A DNA stretch of 64,000 nucleotides from Mesorhizobium australicum WSM2073 (GCF_000230995.2 NC_019973.1:434001-498000), one strand, 5' to 3'. Positions 1 to 8,883 are shown, counted from the stretch's first letter. Translations and numbers: made by a program. Notes: generated by a model not told the origin, from the sequence alone.

Positions 1-193
1 GCAGCGCCCGCGAGAAGGCGGCGCAGGAACCCTTGCCGTTGGTGCCAGCGATGTGGATGACCGGCGGCAGCAGGTCCTGCGGATTGCCCAACCGCTCCAA
101 CAGCCGCGAGATGCGGTCGAGCGAAAGGTCGAAGCCCTTCGGGTGAAGCGCCATCAGGGCTTCGATTTCGCGGTCCGCGGCAAGCGTCGTCAT
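1..193 (-). CDS. folC: FolC, dihydrofolate/folylpolyglutamate synthase (N-terminal part, cut by window edge)
   Basis: Reading leftwards from the ATG at 193, the protein begins MTTLAADREIEALMALHPKG and reaches the HIAGTNGKGSC stretch. That is the ATP-binding P-loop of the Mur-ligase-like FolC family, which adds glutamate to dihydropteroate and to folates in the cytoplasm. About 64 residues are visible; the rest lies beyond the left edge. It is the last gene seen of the minus-strand trpF-trpB-trpA-accD-folC row, an order common in alphaproteobacteria. The family is certain from the P-loop and context, but the exact start is not, because another in-frame possibility lies slightly upstream. Confidence 0.9.
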   Translation of the reverse strand, partial: MTTLAADREIEALMALHPKGFDLSLDRISRLLERLGNPQDLLPPVIHIAGTNGKGSCAAFSRAL

Positions 194-308
194 GGCAAAT
201 CCCGTGCATGGCCTGGAGCCAGAATCGCTCCCGCAAAGACCACGGCTATCGAAAGGCTACAGCGCGCAACGGATGCCGCGCAATCGCTGTTCGCGGCGGC
301 CAATGTCG

Positions 309-339
309 CGTCAGGCCAGTCTCACGTCAGGCCAGTCTC
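309..339. repeat. Two tandem copies of a 15-base unit between folC and accD
   Basis: The unit cgtcaggccagtctc occurs at 309-323 and again at 325-339, one base apart. It lies in the 165-base gap between accD and folC, where no gene is seen. A third partial copy (gcgtcatg) follows. It may be simple slippage; no function can be read from it. Confidence 0.6.
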
Positions 340-358
340 GCGTCATGTCGATGTAGCG

Positions 359-1285
359 TCAAGCTTGCGGCCGGACTTCGGCGGCAACCACGGCCGGCGG
401 CAAGATTTCCGGTTCCAGAGGCTTCTGCTCTTCCGGCATCTTGAGCAGCATCTTCAACAGGCGGGCGATGGTCTCGCGCAGCTCCAGCCGCGACACCACC
501 ATGTCGACCATGCCATGCTCCATCAGATATTCGGAGCGCTGGAAGCCGTCCGGCAACTTCTCGCGGATGGTCTGTTCGATGACACGCGGCCCGGCAAAAC
601 CGATCAGCGCGCCGGGCTCGGCGATGTGCACGTCGCCCAGCATGGCATAGGAGGCGGTGACGCCGCCGGTGGTCGGGTTGGTCAGCACGACGATGTAGGG
701 CAGGCCGGCTTCCTTCAGCCTATCGACACCAACCGTGGTGCGCGGCAATTGCATGAGGGACAAAATACCTTCCTGCATGCGCGCGCCACCGGAGGCGGCG
801 AACAGGATCAACGGCCGCTTGCGCTGCAAGGCGACCTCGAAGCCATGCACGATGGCATCACCCGCAGCCATGCCGAGCGAACCGCCCATGAAAGCGAAAT
901 CCTGCACCGTCACCACCACCGGCAAGCCCTCGACGGTCCCCAGCGCATTGATGATGGCGTCTTCCAGGCCGGTCTTGGCCTTGGCGTCCTTCAGCCGGTC
1001 GACATAGCGTTTCTCGTCGCGGAACTTCAGCGGATCCTGCATGACCTTGGGATTGTCCAGGGTCTCGTACTTGCCGTCATCGAAGAAGAATTTCAGCCGC
1101 TCCTTGGCCGAGATCTTCATGTGATGGCCGGAAGACGGGATGACGAACTGGTTGGATTCCAGGTCCTTGTGGAACACCATCTCGCCGGTCTCGGGATCCT
1201 TGATCCAGAGATTCTCGGGCATGTCGGTGCGCCGGCCGAGCATCGAATTGATTTTCGGGCGAACGTAATTGGTGATCCAGTTCAT
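359..1285 (-). CDS. accD: Acetyl-CoA carboxylase carboxyltransferase subunit beta
   Basis: The 308-residue protein starts [19 protein letters not shown], typical of rhizobial AccD. It carries the crotonase-fold carboxyltransferase core, with [24 protein letters not shown] and [17 protein letters not shown], where the oxyanion-hole glycines sit. With AccA it transfers CO2 from carboxybiotin to acetyl-CoA, giving malonyl-CoA for fatty acid synthesis. The start has a good AGGAG box. The enterobacterial enzyme has a four-cysteine zinc ribbon near the N-terminus; this protein contains no cysteine at all ([12 protein letters not shown] stands where a ribbon cysteine would be). It lies downstream of trpA and upstream of folC, probably in one transcript. 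Confidence 0.97.
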   Translation of the reverse strand: MNWITNYVRPKINSMLGRRTDMPENLWIKDPETGEMVFHKDLESNQFVIPSSGHHMKISAKERLKFFFDDGKYETLDNPKVMQDPLKFRDEKRYVDRLKDAKAKTGLEDAIINALGTVEGLPVVVTVQDFAFMGGSLGMAAGDAIVHGFEVALQRKRPLILFAASGGARMQEGILSLMQLPRTTVGVDRLKEAGLPYIVVLTNPTTGGVTASYAMLGDVHIAEPGALIGFAGPRVIEQTIREKLPDGFQRSEYLMEHGMVDMVVSRLELRETIARLLKMLLKMPEEQKPLEPEILPPAVVAAEVRPQA

Positions 1286-1333
1286 CGCTTCGGCTCCTGT
1301 CCTGACGAAGAGTTGGGTAAAGACGTAGGGAAA

Positions 1334-2173
1334 CTATTCGGCGGCAGCAAGGCGGGCCGAGCGCACGCCTTGCGCAAGGCCGCTGACCAGCGTGGCGACT
1401 GCCTCCGCCGGATCGGCGGTCTTTTCACCCTTCGGCCCCAGCACGTTCGCGACCGCGTTGACGATCGCCGTGCCGACGACCACGCCGTCGGCGTTGGCCC
1501 CGATCACGCGCGCCTGTTCGGCGGTCTTGACGCCGAACCCGACGCAGACCGGCAGTTTGGTGTGACCCTTGATGCGCTGGACCGCTGTGGCGACCTTGCC
1601 GGTGTCGGCAAGCGCCGAGCCGGTGATGCCGGTCATGGACACGTAGTAGACGAAGCCGGACGTGTTCTGCAGCACCTTGGGCAGGCGCTTGTCGTCGGTG
1701 GTCGGCGTCGCCAGCCGGATGAAATTGATGCCAGCCTTCAGCGCCGGGATGCAGAGTTCCTCATCCATCTCCGGCGGCAGGTCGACGACGATCAGCCCGT
1801 CGATGCCGCTGGCGATCGCGTCCTTCAGGAAGCGGTCGACGCCATAGATGTAGATCGGGTTGTAGTAGCCCATCAGCACGATCGGCGTTTCATCGTCGCC
1901 GGCGCGGAAGTCCGACGCCATCTTCAGCGTCTTGACCAGCGTCTGGCCGCCTTTGAGCGCCCTGAGGCCCGCCGCCTGGATCGCCGGGCCGTCGGCCATC
2001 GGGTCGGAAAACGGCATGCCGAGCTCGATGATGTCGGAGCCGGCGCCGGGCAGCGCCTTCATGATCGACAGCGAGGTTGCATAGTCGGGGTCGCCACCCA
2101 TGAAATAGGTGACGAGGGCCGGGCGGCCTTCGGCCTTCAGCTTCGCCATGCGGCGGTCGATGCGGGTTGTCAT
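1334..2173 (-). CDS. trpA: Tryptophan synthase alpha subunit
   Basis: This 279-residue TIM-barrel protein cleaves indole-3-glycerol phosphate to indole and glyceraldehyde phosphate, and passes indole to TrpB through the complex tunnel. [16 protein letters not shown] holds the two catalytic acids (equivalents of Glu49 and Asp60), and GVVVGTAIV is the phosphate-binding end. The ATG at 2173 was chosen because the protein then begins [20 protein letters not shown] as in relatives. An open frame runs further upstream, but it crosses the end of trpB out of frame. The start lies in a hairpin and overlaps the stop of a possible tiny leader frame (separate entries). Confidence 0.97.
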   Translation of the reverse strand: MTTRIDRRMAKLKAEGRPALVTYFMGGDPDYATSLSIMKALPGAGSDIIELGMPFSDPMADGPAIQAAGLRALKGGQTLVKTLKMASDFRAGDDETPIVLMGYYNPIYIYGVDRFLKDAIASGIDGLIVVDLPPEMDEELCIPALKAGINFIRLATPTTDDKRLPKVLQNTSGFVYYVSMTGITGSALADTGKVATAVQRIKGHTKLPVCVGFGVKTAEQARVIGANADGVVVGTAIVNAVANVLGPKGEKTADPAEAVATLVSGLAQGVRSARLAAAE

Positions 2174-2202
2174 GTCAGGCCCTTTGGACGAATTTTGCTC
2201 AT
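2170..2202 (-). CDS. Possible 10-residue leader peptide coupled to trpA
   Basis: Between trpB and trpA on the minus strand an ATG at 2202 opens a frame [10 protein letters not shown] that ends with TGA at 2170-2172. That stop overlaps the trpA ATG in the classic ATGA arrangement. A GGGAG box sits about seven bases before the leader ATG. Ribosomes finishing this mini-frame would be placed to start trpA. It contains no tryptophan codon, so it is not a classical Trp attenuator. Translation is inferred only from signal placement; it may be chance. Confidence 0.35.
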   Translation of the reverse strand: MSKIRPKGLT

Positions 2203-2236
2203 AATCAACTCCCAGGTCGAATGGTCCAAAGGGCCT
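2177..2236 (-). promoter_or_regulatory. Hairpin overlapping trpB stop and trpA ribosome binding site
   Basis: aggccctttggac at 2177-2189 is the exact inverse of gtccaaagggcct at 2224-2236, giving a perfect 13-bp stem around a 34-base loop. In the minus-strand transcript the left arm includes the trpB stop codon, and the right arm includes the AAGGG that would serve as the trpA ribosome binding site. The structure could hold trpA translation shut until ribosomes leaving trpB, or reading the mini-frame in the loop, open it. The arms are seen directly; the coupling role is inference. Confidence 0.65.
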
Positions 2237-3485
2237 AGATCTCCATGCCCAGCATCGAGGCCACCGTGTGCACGTCCTTGTCGCCACGGCCGGACAGGTT
2301 GACAATGACGATCTGGTCCTTGTCCATGGCGGGCACGATCTTGACCGCATGGGCGATGGCGTGCGCGGATTCCAGCGCCGGGATGATGCCTTCGACGCGG
2401 GTCGTCAGCTTGAAGGCCTCGAGCGCCTCGTCGTCAAGGATCGGCACATAGTCGACACGCCCGGAGTCGCGCAGCCAGGAATGCTCCGGGCCGACGCCGG
2501 GATAATCGAGGCCGGCCGAAATCGAATGGCCGTCCATGATCTGGCCGTCGGCATTCTGCAGGAGATAGGTGCGGTTGCCGTGCAGCACGCCGGGGGAGCC
2601 GGCATTCATCGAGGCGCAATGCTCGATGCCGTCGAGGCCGCGCCCGCCGGCTTCGATGCCGATGATCCGAACTTCCTTGTCATCGAGGAAGGGATGGAAC
2701 ATGCCGATGGCATTGGACCCGCCGCCGACGGCGGCGATGATGGTGTCGGGCAGCCGCCCCTCCTGTTCGAGGATCTGCGCGCGCGCCTCGGTTCCGATCA
2801 CCGACTGGAAATCGCGCACCAGTTCGGGATAGGGGTGCGGACCGGCGGCGGTGCCGATCAAATAATAGGTGTCCTCGACATTGGTCACCCAATCACGAAG
2901 GGCTTCGTTCATGGCGTCCTTCAGCGTGCCGTGACCGGCGGTGACGGGCCGCACTTCGGCGCCGAGCAGCTTCATGCGGAAGACGTTGGGGCTCTGCCGG
3001 GCAACGTCGGTCGCGCCCATATAGACGACGCAGGGAAAACCGAAGCGGGCCGCGACGGTCGCCGACGCCACGCCATGCTGGCCAGCACCGGTCTCCGCGA
3101 TGATGCGCTTCTTGCCCATCCGCTTGGCCAACAGGATCTGGCCCAGGCAGTTGTTGATCTTGTGCGAACCGGTATGGTTCAAATCCTCGCGCTTGAAATA
3201 GACTTTCGCGCCGCCCCCGAGACCCTTCGCCGAGGAAACCTCACGAAGATGCCTGGTCAGGCCCTCGGCGAAGTAGAGCTTCGACGGCCGTCCGGCATAG
3301 TGGGTCGAAAGACCGGTCAATTCGGCCCTGAAATCCGGATCGTTCTTGACCTCGTTCCAGTTTTTCTCCAGGTCGAGGATCAGCGGCATCAGCGTTTCGG
3401 CAACGAAACGACCGCCGAAAATGCCGAACATGCCCTGTTCGTCGGGTCCGGTGCGGAAGGAATTGGGTGTCGCCGGCTTGTTCAT
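2235..3485 (-). CDS. trpB: Tryptophan synthase beta subunit
   Basis: The 416-residue PLP enzyme condenses indole with serine to give tryptophan. [13 protein letters not shown] contains the PLP-binding lysine, [10 protein letters not shown] is the phosphate-cradling glycine loop, and [12 protein letters not shown] is a family signature. The ATG at 3485 follows an AGGAG box at the right distance and gives the N-terminus [20 protein letters not shown] expected for rhizobial TrpB; the open frame extends further upstream into the palindrome at 3511-3558, which is not coding. It is flanked by trpF upstream and trpA downstream, all on the minus strand. Confidence 0.98.
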   Translation of the reverse strand: MNKPATPNSFRTGPDEQGMFGIFGGRFVAETLMPLILDLEKNWNEVKNDPDFRAELTGLSTHYAGRPSKLYFAEGLTRHLREVSSAKGLGGGAKVYFKREDLNHTGSHKINNCLGQILLAKRMGKKRIIAETGAGQHGVASATVAARFGFPCVVYMGATDVARQSPNVFRMKLLGAEVRPVTAGHGTLKDAMNEALRDWVTNVEDTYYLIGTAAGPHPYPELVRDFQSVIGTEARAQILEQEGRLPDTIIAAVGGGSNAIGMFHPFLDDKEVRIIGIEAGGRGLDGIEHCASMNAGSPGVLHGNRTYLLQNADGQIMDGHSISAGLDYPGVGPEHSWLRDSGRVDYVPILDDEALEAFKLTTRVEGIIPALESAHAIAHAVKIVPAMDKDQIVIVNLSGRGDKDVHTVASMLGMEI

Positions 3486-3510
3486 CGCCGATCTCCTAGA
3501 TCTGTACTTT

Positions 3511-3558
3511 GAGCATGTCCTGTCGGAAAACCGGTTCCCACTTTTCCGGGACATGCTC
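3511..3558. repeat. RIME-like palindromic repeat between trpF and trpB
   Basis: gagcatgtcc (3511-3520) pairs with ggacatgctc (3549-3558), and inner segments resemble ggaaaaccggt/acttttcc. The same outer AGCATG and inner CCGAAAAGT-type blocks recur after rplT (10411-10455 and 10475-10516) and after the second DUF805 gene (59884-59932). This fits the short dispersed intergenic palindromes (RIME type) of rhizobia. Lying inside the trp transcript, it may act as a processing or stabilising hairpin. Confidence 0.75.
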
Positions 3559-3575
3559 AGGGTTCGAAATTTTGT

Positions 3576-4235
3576 TCAGGCAGCGCGGTCGTCCCGCGCG
3601 GCCCTGACGGCCCGGAAAAACTGTTCGATCAGCGCCGGATCCTTGACGCCCGGGGCGCTTTCCACGCCTGACGAAATGTCGATCGCGGGCGGATTGGCCA
3701 GCCTAAGGGCATCGCCGATGTTGGCGGCGTTGAGCCCACCGGAAAGCATGTAATCGATCCCGGCGTCAAGGCCGGCGAGAATGCGCCAGTCGAAGGCGAC
3801 GCCATTGCCGCCCGGCAGCTCCGAGCCCTTTGGAGGCTTGGCGTCGAACAGGAACCGGTCGGCGATGCCGACAAACGGCGTTAACCGTTCGAGATCGGCG
3901 GCCTCGCTGAGCGGCAACGCCTTCATCACCGGCAGCCCATGGCGGGCTTTCAGTTCAGCCACTCGCTCGGGGGTTTCGGAGCCGTGCAGTTGCAGCATGT
4001 CGGGCTGCAGCTTTTCGACGATTTCGTCGAGGAAGGCGTCTCTGGCATCGACGGTGACGGCAATCGCCAAGGCCTTGCCACGAGCCGCTTCGCGCAGACG
4101 GCCGGCTTCGGCCGGCTCAACATAACGCGGGCTTTTTGGAAAGAAAATGAACCCGACATGGCTGGCGCCGCCGGCCAGGGCCGCGGCCATTGCCTGGTCG
4201 GTCTTCAAGCCGCAGATCTTGATGTCGAGCGCCAT
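3576..4235 (-). CDS. trpF: Phosphoribosylanthranilate isomerase
   Basis: The 219-residue TIM-barrel enzyme performs the Amadori rearrangement of phosphoribosylanthranilate in tryptophan synthesis. The N-terminal KICGLK contains the catalytic cysteine and IDISSGVE near the C-terminus holds the catalytic aspartate; LSGGLNAANI and GVESAPGVKD bind phosphate. It is the first gene of the minus-strand trpF-trpB-trpA-accD-folC run. The upstream gene at 4349 is divergent, so the promoter should lie between 4236 and 4348. Confidence 0.97.
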   Translation of the reverse strand: MALDIKICGLKTDQAMAAALAGGASHVGFIFFPKSPRYVEPAEAGRLREAARGKALAIAVTVDARDAFLDEIVEKLQPDMLQLHGSETPERVAELKARHGLPVMKALPLSEAADLERLTPFVGIADRFLFDAKPPKGSELPGGNGVAFDWRILAGLDAGIDYMLSGGLNAANIGDALRLANPPAIDISSGVESAPGVKDPALIEQFFRAVRAARDDRAA

Positions 4236-4348
4236 GGCGCGGGAATTGGCACGAAAAGCGCCAAGAGTCGAGAAAAAGCATGCTGTTTGCCGGCAGGGCC
4301 AAAGGCGCTACCTATGGATTGGACAGCATGCAAGGCGGGAGCACAGCC

Positions 4349-4567
4349 ATGGCCGACCAGACCGTTGCCGAACTGAAGCAGAAGATCGCGCAGGCGCGCG
4401 AGGTCATAGCGCACCTCATGGACAGGGCCGCCTTCAATGGCGCCGAGGCGCATCGAGCGCTGGATTATTTCGGCGGCGAAGCTTTCGACCGGAACTTTCT
4501 ACCCTGGCCGCACCATGGCGACGAAGGGTTGCGGCCGGATGAGCTCAATGCGGCGAATGATGATTGA
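4349..4567 (+). CDS. Small conserved-looking hypothetical protein
   Basis: A 72-residue protein beginning MADQTVAELKQKIAQAREVI and ending NAANDD. The ATG at 4349 follows GGCGGGAG at normal spacing and was preferred to earlier in-frame ATGs at 4280 and 4328, which lack such a box. It has an N-terminal amphipathic helix, no signal peptide and no membrane segment. It is divergent from trpF and converges on the metallopeptidase gene, 6 bases away. No family is recognised. Codon use and the ribosome site suggest a real gene. Confidence 0.6.
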   Translation: MADQTVAELKQKIAQAREVIAHLMDRAAFNGAEAHRALDYFGGEAFDRNFLPWPHHGDEGLRPDELNAANDD

Positions 4568-4573
4568 GGCGCC

Positions 4574-5332
4574 CTACTCGAACACAATCGCCTGCAGGGC
4601 GCCGCCATTGCGCTTCAGCCAATCCTTGCAGCGATCGGTGTCGGGGCAGAGCTTTTCGCACAATTTCCAGAATTTCGGCCCGTGGTTCATCTCCTTGAGA
4701 TGCGCCACCTCATGCGCGACGAGGTAGTTTATGACAGGCTGCGGCGCCATCATGATGCGCCAGGAAAAGGACAGATTGCCTTCCGAAGTGCAGGAGCCCC
4801 AGCGGCTGGAGGTGTCCTTGTAGCGGATCGCCTTGGCGCGCTTGCCAAGCGCCTCCGTATGCTTGACGACCAGCTTCTCGATCTCCTTCTTGGCCTCGCG
4901 CTTCAAAAAATCGGCGATGCGGCGCGGCAGATGGATGCGGTCGCCATGCACGATCAGCAGCGGGCCACGGTCGTCGCGCGATATGGTGACAGTGCCGCGC
5001 TTTGACGGCTCATGCACGATACGGTGGGCCACGCCGCGCACCGGAATCTTTATGCCCGGACGCACCTGCGGCCGCGTCGGCACCTTGGCCAGCCGCTGTT
5101 CCAGCCAGTCCTGGTGGCGGTCGAGGAACCTGTCCACTTCACCGCGGCGCAGGCCCGGCGGCACGGTTATGCGCAGGCCCTGTCCGCCGGAATCGATGCG
5201 CAGCGTCAGACGCTTTGCCCTGGCGCTCTCGACGATCTTGAGCGGCAGCGTGCGGCCGGCGACGCAATATTCCCGCTCCACCACAGGCGTGGGTTTGGGC
5301 TTCGTCAGATTGCGGAAGAACCCGATGGTCAT
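4574..5332 (-). CDS. YgjP/SprT-like M48-type zinc metallopeptidase (DUF45)
   Basis: A 252-residue protein with the DUF45 signature: SSRWGSC around residue 180, followed by VAHEVAHLKEMNHGPKFW, whose HExxH and downstream H form the zinc site. This matches YgjP-like metal-dependent hydrolases related to SprT; their substrates are poorly known. No signal peptide is seen, so it should be cytoplasmic. It converges with the small gene ending at 4567 and lies downstream of the DUF2852 gene on the same strand, about 100 bases away, possibly co-transcribed. Confidence 0.85.
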   Translation of the reverse strand: MTIGFFRNLTKPKPTPVVEREYCVAGRTLPLKIVESARAKRLTLRIDSGGQGLRITVPPGLRRGEVDRFLDRHQDWLEQRLAKVPTRPQVRPGIKIPVRGVAHRIVHEPSKRGTVTISRDDRGPLLIVHGDRIHLPRRIADFLKREAKKEIEKLVVKHTEALGKRAKAIRYKDTSSRWGSCTSEGNLSFSWRIMMAPQPVINYLVAHEVAHLKEMNHGPKFWKLCEKLCPDTDRCKDWLKRNGGALQAIVFE

Positions 5333-5431
5333 GGCGGGACGATACGCGATTCGAGGAGAACGAATAGAACAAAAAAGAAACGGCGCCGCTCGCGCGACGC
5401 CGTTATCATACCTTGGCCCTGTCGCCGAGCT

Positions 5432-5914
5432 TCAGTCGTCGAGCAGGTTCGAGCCTTTGCCACGCTTGGTGGGGGCCGTTCCGGTGCTCGGATCGGTCTT
5501 GGCCGGCGCTGTCGACTTGTTGCGGTTGGCCATGAACCGGTCGAACTCGTCCTGATCCTTGGCGCGGCGCAATTCGCGGGCATACTCGTCGAACTGCGTC
5601 AGCATCTCGTCGAGCTTGCGGCGCTCTTCGTTCAGACGCTCAAGCTCCTTTTCGCGCCAGTCGTCGAAAGCGACGTTGCCGGTGCGGGCGGAGCCGTTGC
5701 CCCAGCGCGCGGCCTTGTCGGAGCCACGGCGGCAGCCGGCGAAGATGCCGTCGGTCGCGCGGTTGACGTCACGCTTGAAGCCCTCGAGCCGGTCGCCCCA
5801 GATGATGTAGGCGAGCATGGCAAAGCCGAGCGGCCAGAACACCATGAAACCGATCACCATCAACGCGATGGTCGCCGGCGTCCAGGCCGGGCGGATCAAT
5901 GCAGATGTGTTCAT
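5432..5914 (-). CDS. DUF2852 family membrane protein
   Basis: A 160-residue protein with one or two hydrophobic segments in residues 12-40 (IALMVIGFMVFWPLGFAMLAYI), a charged coiled-coil-like region (REKELERLNEERRKLDEML, then FDEYARELRRAKDQDEFDRF) and a disordered tail rich in T, P and K. This layout is that of the alphaproteobacterial DUF2852 family, whose function is unknown. An AGGAATGGGAG ribosome site precedes the ATG at 5914. It is probably anchored in the inner membrane with the helix in the cytoplasm. Confidence 0.8.
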   Translation of the reverse strand: MNTSALIRPAWTPATIALMVIGFMVFWPLGFAMLAYIIWGDRLEGFKRDVNRATDGIFAGCRRGSDKAARWGNGSARTGNVAFDDWREKELERLNEERRKLDEMLTQFDEYARELRRAKDQDEFDRFMANRNKSTAPAKTDPSTGTAPTKRGKGSNLLDD

Positions 5915-6031
5915 TTTCTCCCATTCCTTCGGTTGGAGACAGCCAGAACCGGCTGCGTGGAATCGAAATGGGAAGGCGAAAACGGCGATTCAAGACAATG
6001 TCCGCCAAAACCGAACAAGGGCCTGAAATGA

Positions 6032-7174
6032 TTATCGCTTTTTGAGCATATCGAGGAAAAGCACGACCAACCCGGCGATCAGGCCCCAGAATGCGGCGCC
6101 GACACCGAACAGCGTCAGCCCGGAGGCGGTGACGACGAAGGTGACGGTTGCGGCCATGCGCTCGCCCTCGTCCTTCAGCGCGATCGCCAGCGCGTTGGCG
6201 AGCGACCCCATCAGCGCAAGTCCCGCCACCAGCACGATCAGGCTCTGCGGCAGGACGGCGAAGATCGCCACCAGCGAAGCCCCGAAAATCGCGAAGACGA
6301 GGTAGGCAAGCGCGTAGAACGGCCCGGTCTTCCAGCGCTCGGCGGGATCGGGATGGACGTCAGGGCCGGTGCAGATGGCTGCCGAGATCGCCGCCAGATT
6401 GGTGGTTCCGGCACCGAATGGCGCCGACAGGAACGAAAACAGGCCGGTGACGCCGATCAGCGGGCCAGGTTCGGGGTGGTAGCCGGCCGCCCGCAGTACC
6501 GCCAGCCCCGACAGGTTCTGCGAAGCCATGGTGACGAGGTAGAGCGGCAGCGCCAGGCCGATGATCGCCTTGGCGGTGAAATGGGGAGCGATAAACGTCA
6601 GTGTCGACAGTTCGGGCGCGGGCAGGCCGCCGACACGGCCCGTAAGGAAGGCGGCAAGGCCACCGCCAACCAGCACCGCCAGCACCGACAGCGCCGGATT
6701 GAACAGCCGGATGACGAAGAATGCCGCGATCAGCGGCAGGATGAGCCAAGGGTCCGCCGGGATGGCCTTCATGGCATTGATGGCGAAAGTGACGACGATG
6801 CCGGCCAGCATGCCGGAGGCGACCGAAGCCGGTATTCTCGATATCAGCCGGGTCAGCGGCCCAAACAGGCCGGTAGCGACCAGCAGCACGCCCGTGACGA
6901 TATAGGCGCCGACGGCCTCGCCCATCGAGAAGCCGATCGAGGCGGCGACCAGTGCAAGGCCCGGCGTCGACCAGGCGGTGATGACAGGCATTTTCGTGCG
7001 CCATGACAGCCACAGGCACTCGACGGTCATGGCCAGGCAGATCGCCGTCACACCGCTTGCCGTCTCGACCTGCGTCGCGCCGACCGCCTTGGCGGCGGCA
7101 ATGACGATGGCCAGCGTGCCGCCGAAACCGACGATGGCCGCGACGAAGGCGGAGATCGGGATGGACAGGCGCAT
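6032..7174 (-). CDS. benE: BenE-family benzoate/H+ symporter-like permease
   Basis: About 380 residues, nearly all hydrophobic, with roughly 12 predicted membrane helices. GTLAIVIAAAKAVG, VITAWSTPGLALVA and PFGAGTTNLAAISAAICTG are typical of the BenE family of aromatic-acid/proton symporters. The substrate here is not shown by the sequence, and no benzoate catabolism genes are nearby. The ATG at 7174 gives the best spacing from GCGAGG; a GTG at 7180 is also possible and would overlap the hydrolase stop as GTGA. It is clearly translationally coupled to the upstream hydrolase gene. Confidence 0.88.
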   Translation of the reverse strand: MRLSIPISAFVAAIVGFGGTLAIVIAAAKAVGATQVETASGVTAICLAMTVECLWLSWRTKMPVITAWSTPGLALVAASIGFSMGEAVGAYIVTGVLLVATGLFGPLTRLISRIPASVASGMLAGIVVTFAINAMKAIPADPWLILPLIAAFFVIRLFNPALSVLAVLVGGGLAAFLTGRVGGLPAPELSTLTFIAPHFTAKAIIGLALPLYLVTMASQNLSGLAVLRAAGYHPEPGPLIGVTGLFSFLSAPFGAGTTNLAAISAAICTGPDVHPDPAERWKTGPFYALAYLVFAIFGASLVAIFAVLPQSLIVLVAGLALMGSLANALAIALKDEGERMAATVTFVVTASGLTLFGVGAAFWGLIAGLVVLFLDMLKKR

Positions 7175-7176
7175 CG

Positions 7177-7962
7177 TCACTGGCCTCGCCTGGCCATATC
7201 GCCGACAGCCCGCACCAGCATGTCGAGATCCTGCGGCCGCGACAGGCGGTGGTCGCCGTCAGGGATCAGCGACAGCGTGACATCGTCGGCCGGCAGCAGG
7301 CTGACCAGCCTCAAGGCATGGCTCGACGGCACGTCGGCGTCGGCCAGTCCCTGCAAGATGTGAACCGGGCAATGCGTGTCGATCGGCCCGGTCATCACCC
7401 GGTTGTCGCGCCCATCCTCGATCAGGGCGCGGGTGTAGACGTAAGGCTCGGGGGAATAATCCGAGGGTTCCGCGAAGAAGCCCTTTTCGGCGAGATCGCG
7501 CTTCTGTGGCTTGGTCAGCACCGGCTCGATCAGGTCGCTGGTAAAATCCGGCGCCGGGGCCAGCAGCACCAGGCCGACGACGTTTGCGTCGCCCGCCTTG
7601 CGCAATTCCTGCACCATGCGCAGCGCGATCCAGGCGCCCATCGACGAGCCGACCAGGATCTGAGCGCCCTTGGCGAAATGCCGGAAGACGGCAAGGCTTT
7701 GCGCAAGCCATTTCGAGATCGTACCGTCGGCGAAGGCGCCGCCGGATTCGCCATGGCCCGAATAATCGTGCCGCAGGAAGGCCCGGCCTTGCCGTGCCGC
7801 CCAGTCCGACAACGTCTCGGCCTTCGTGCCCAGCATGTCCGACTTGTAGCCGCCGAGCCAGACGATGCCGGGCGTCGAGCCGGCTGAATGGCGCACCGCG
7901 ATATCAGATCCGTCGACATCCAGAAAAGTTGGAGCCAGGGAGGATGGGGGCGTGGCGATCAT
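7177..7962 (-). CDS. Alpha/beta hydrolase, ABHD10-like
   Basis: A 261-residue cytoplasmic alpha/beta hydrolase. GSSMGAW carries the nucleophilic serine (GxSxG), HDYSGHGESGG is the preceding loop, LQGLADADVP contains the likely catalytic aspartate and DGDHRLS the histidine. The whole resembles bacterial relatives of ABHD10 thioesterases/esterases; the physiological ester is unknown. Its stop overlaps the possible GTG start of benE, suggesting that hydrolysis and transport act on related compounds, which is an inference. Confidence 0.85.
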   Translation of the reverse strand: MIATPPSSLAPTFLDVDGSDIAVRHSAGSTPGIVWLGGYKSDMLGTKAETLSDWAARQGRAFLRHDYSGHGESGGAFADGTISKWLAQSLAVFRHFAKGAQILVGSSMGAWIALRMVQELRKAGDANVVGLVLLAPAPDFTSDLIEPVLTKPQKRDLAEKGFFAEPSDYSPEPYVYTRALIEDGRDNRVMTGPIDTHCPVHILQGLADADVPSSHALRLVSLLPADDVTLSLIPDGDHRLSRPQDLDMLVRAVGDMARRGQ

Positions 7963-8183
7963 GGTTTTTCCTCAGGCCCGTCTTTTGGCACGCGGTCCTT
8001 GTGGCACAGCCGGAGGCGTGGCGAAAAGTACTCGCGCTGTTTCTTTGTTTGGTGCAGGCCAGCGATCAGGGTGATTTTCTGTCAATGCTGTGCTATTGAC
8101 TCCGCCCGCGCGCTCACCACATTGGCGCGTCCACGTATCAAGACCGACAAATCCCGAACGAAACGGCCAAGGAGACCACGACC

Positions 8184-8720
8184 ATTCGCAGACCTTTCAA
8201 AGCAGCGGCGCCGACCAAGGATGGGCCGCGCTCCAATCGTGACATCCGGGTTCCCCGGGTCCAGCTTATCGACGCCGACGGCCAGAATCGCGGCGATATT
8301 TCCATCAACGACGCATTGCTGCTCGCCGAAGAGGCCGGGCTCGATCTCGTCGAAATATCGCCCAACGCGGTCCCCCCCGTCGTAAAAATCCTCGATCTCG
8401 GCAAGTTGAAATACGCCAACCAGAAGAAGGCGGCCGAGGCGCGCAAGAACCAGAAGGTCATCGAGATCAAGGAGATCAAGATGCGCCCGAACATCGACAG
8501 CCATGACTACGAAACCAAGATGAAGGCGGTGCGCCGCTTCTTCGAGGAAGGCGACAAGGTCAAGCTGACGCTGCGCTTCCGCGGCCGCGAGATGGCGCAT
8601 ATGGAACTCGGCATGCAGCTTCTGAACAAGGTGCGCGAGGAGGTGGCGACCATCGCCAAGGTAGAAGCCGAGCCGAAGCTCGAAGGCCGCCAGATGATGA
8701 TGGTGCTGGCGCCGCGCTAA
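8184..8720 (+). CDS. infC: Translation initiation factor IF-3 with an ATT start codon
   Basis: Read from ATT at 8184, the 178-residue protein begins (M)[20 protein letters not shown] and carries the complete IF3 N domain ([20 protein letters not shown]), the lysine-rich linker ([18 protein letters not shown]) and the C domain ([20 protein letters not shown]). An AAGGAG box lies 9 bases upstream. No ATG, GTG or TTG precedes the conserved N-terminus in frame; the first ATG-like start inside the gene (8316) would remove the N domain. The ATT start is the known basis of infC autoregulation, as IF3 rejects non-canonical starts. Confidence 0.95.
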   Translation: MRRPFKAAAPTKDGPRSNRDIRVPRVQLIDADGQNRGDISINDALLLAEEAGLDLVEISPNAVPPVVKILDLGKLKYANQKKAAEARKNQKVIEIKEIKMRPNIDSHDYETKMKAVRRFFEEGDKVKLTLRFRGREMAHMELGMQLLNKVREEVATIAKVEAEPKLEGRQMMMVLAPR

Positions 8721-8798
8721 GGTTTGCGGGACGCACTTGGATCACGATGACGTCAGGCCCGGACATCGCGCTCTAAATCCGCCTGAATTGTGCTACAG

Positions 8799-8833
8799 GG
8801 CGTCCCGGCGATCGGCGGGACGCCTTATTTCTT
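8799..8833 (+). terminator. Rho-independent terminator after infC
   Basis: ggcgtccc (8799-8806) and gggacgcc (8817-8824) form an 8-bp GC-rich stem around a 10-base loop, followed by ttatttctt. It lies 79 bases past the infC stop and before the methyltransferase gene, so infC may be a short transcript on its own. Confidence 0.75.
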
Positions 8834-8883
8834 AGCTCAAAGCTGCGATCGCCGGCAAAGCTCTTCGACGATCGGATTCCCGC

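Noticed and set aside
2170..2202. Tryptophan attenuator leader
   Set aside because: The ten codons contain no Trp and no alternative terminator stem with a T tract follows, so only translational coupling is considered.
53..2302. A very long open frame on the plus strand across folC, accD and trpA
   Set aside because: It is antisense to three clear minus-strand genes, has no recognisable domain, and is rich in R, H and D as expected from the shadow frame of GC-rich coding DNA.
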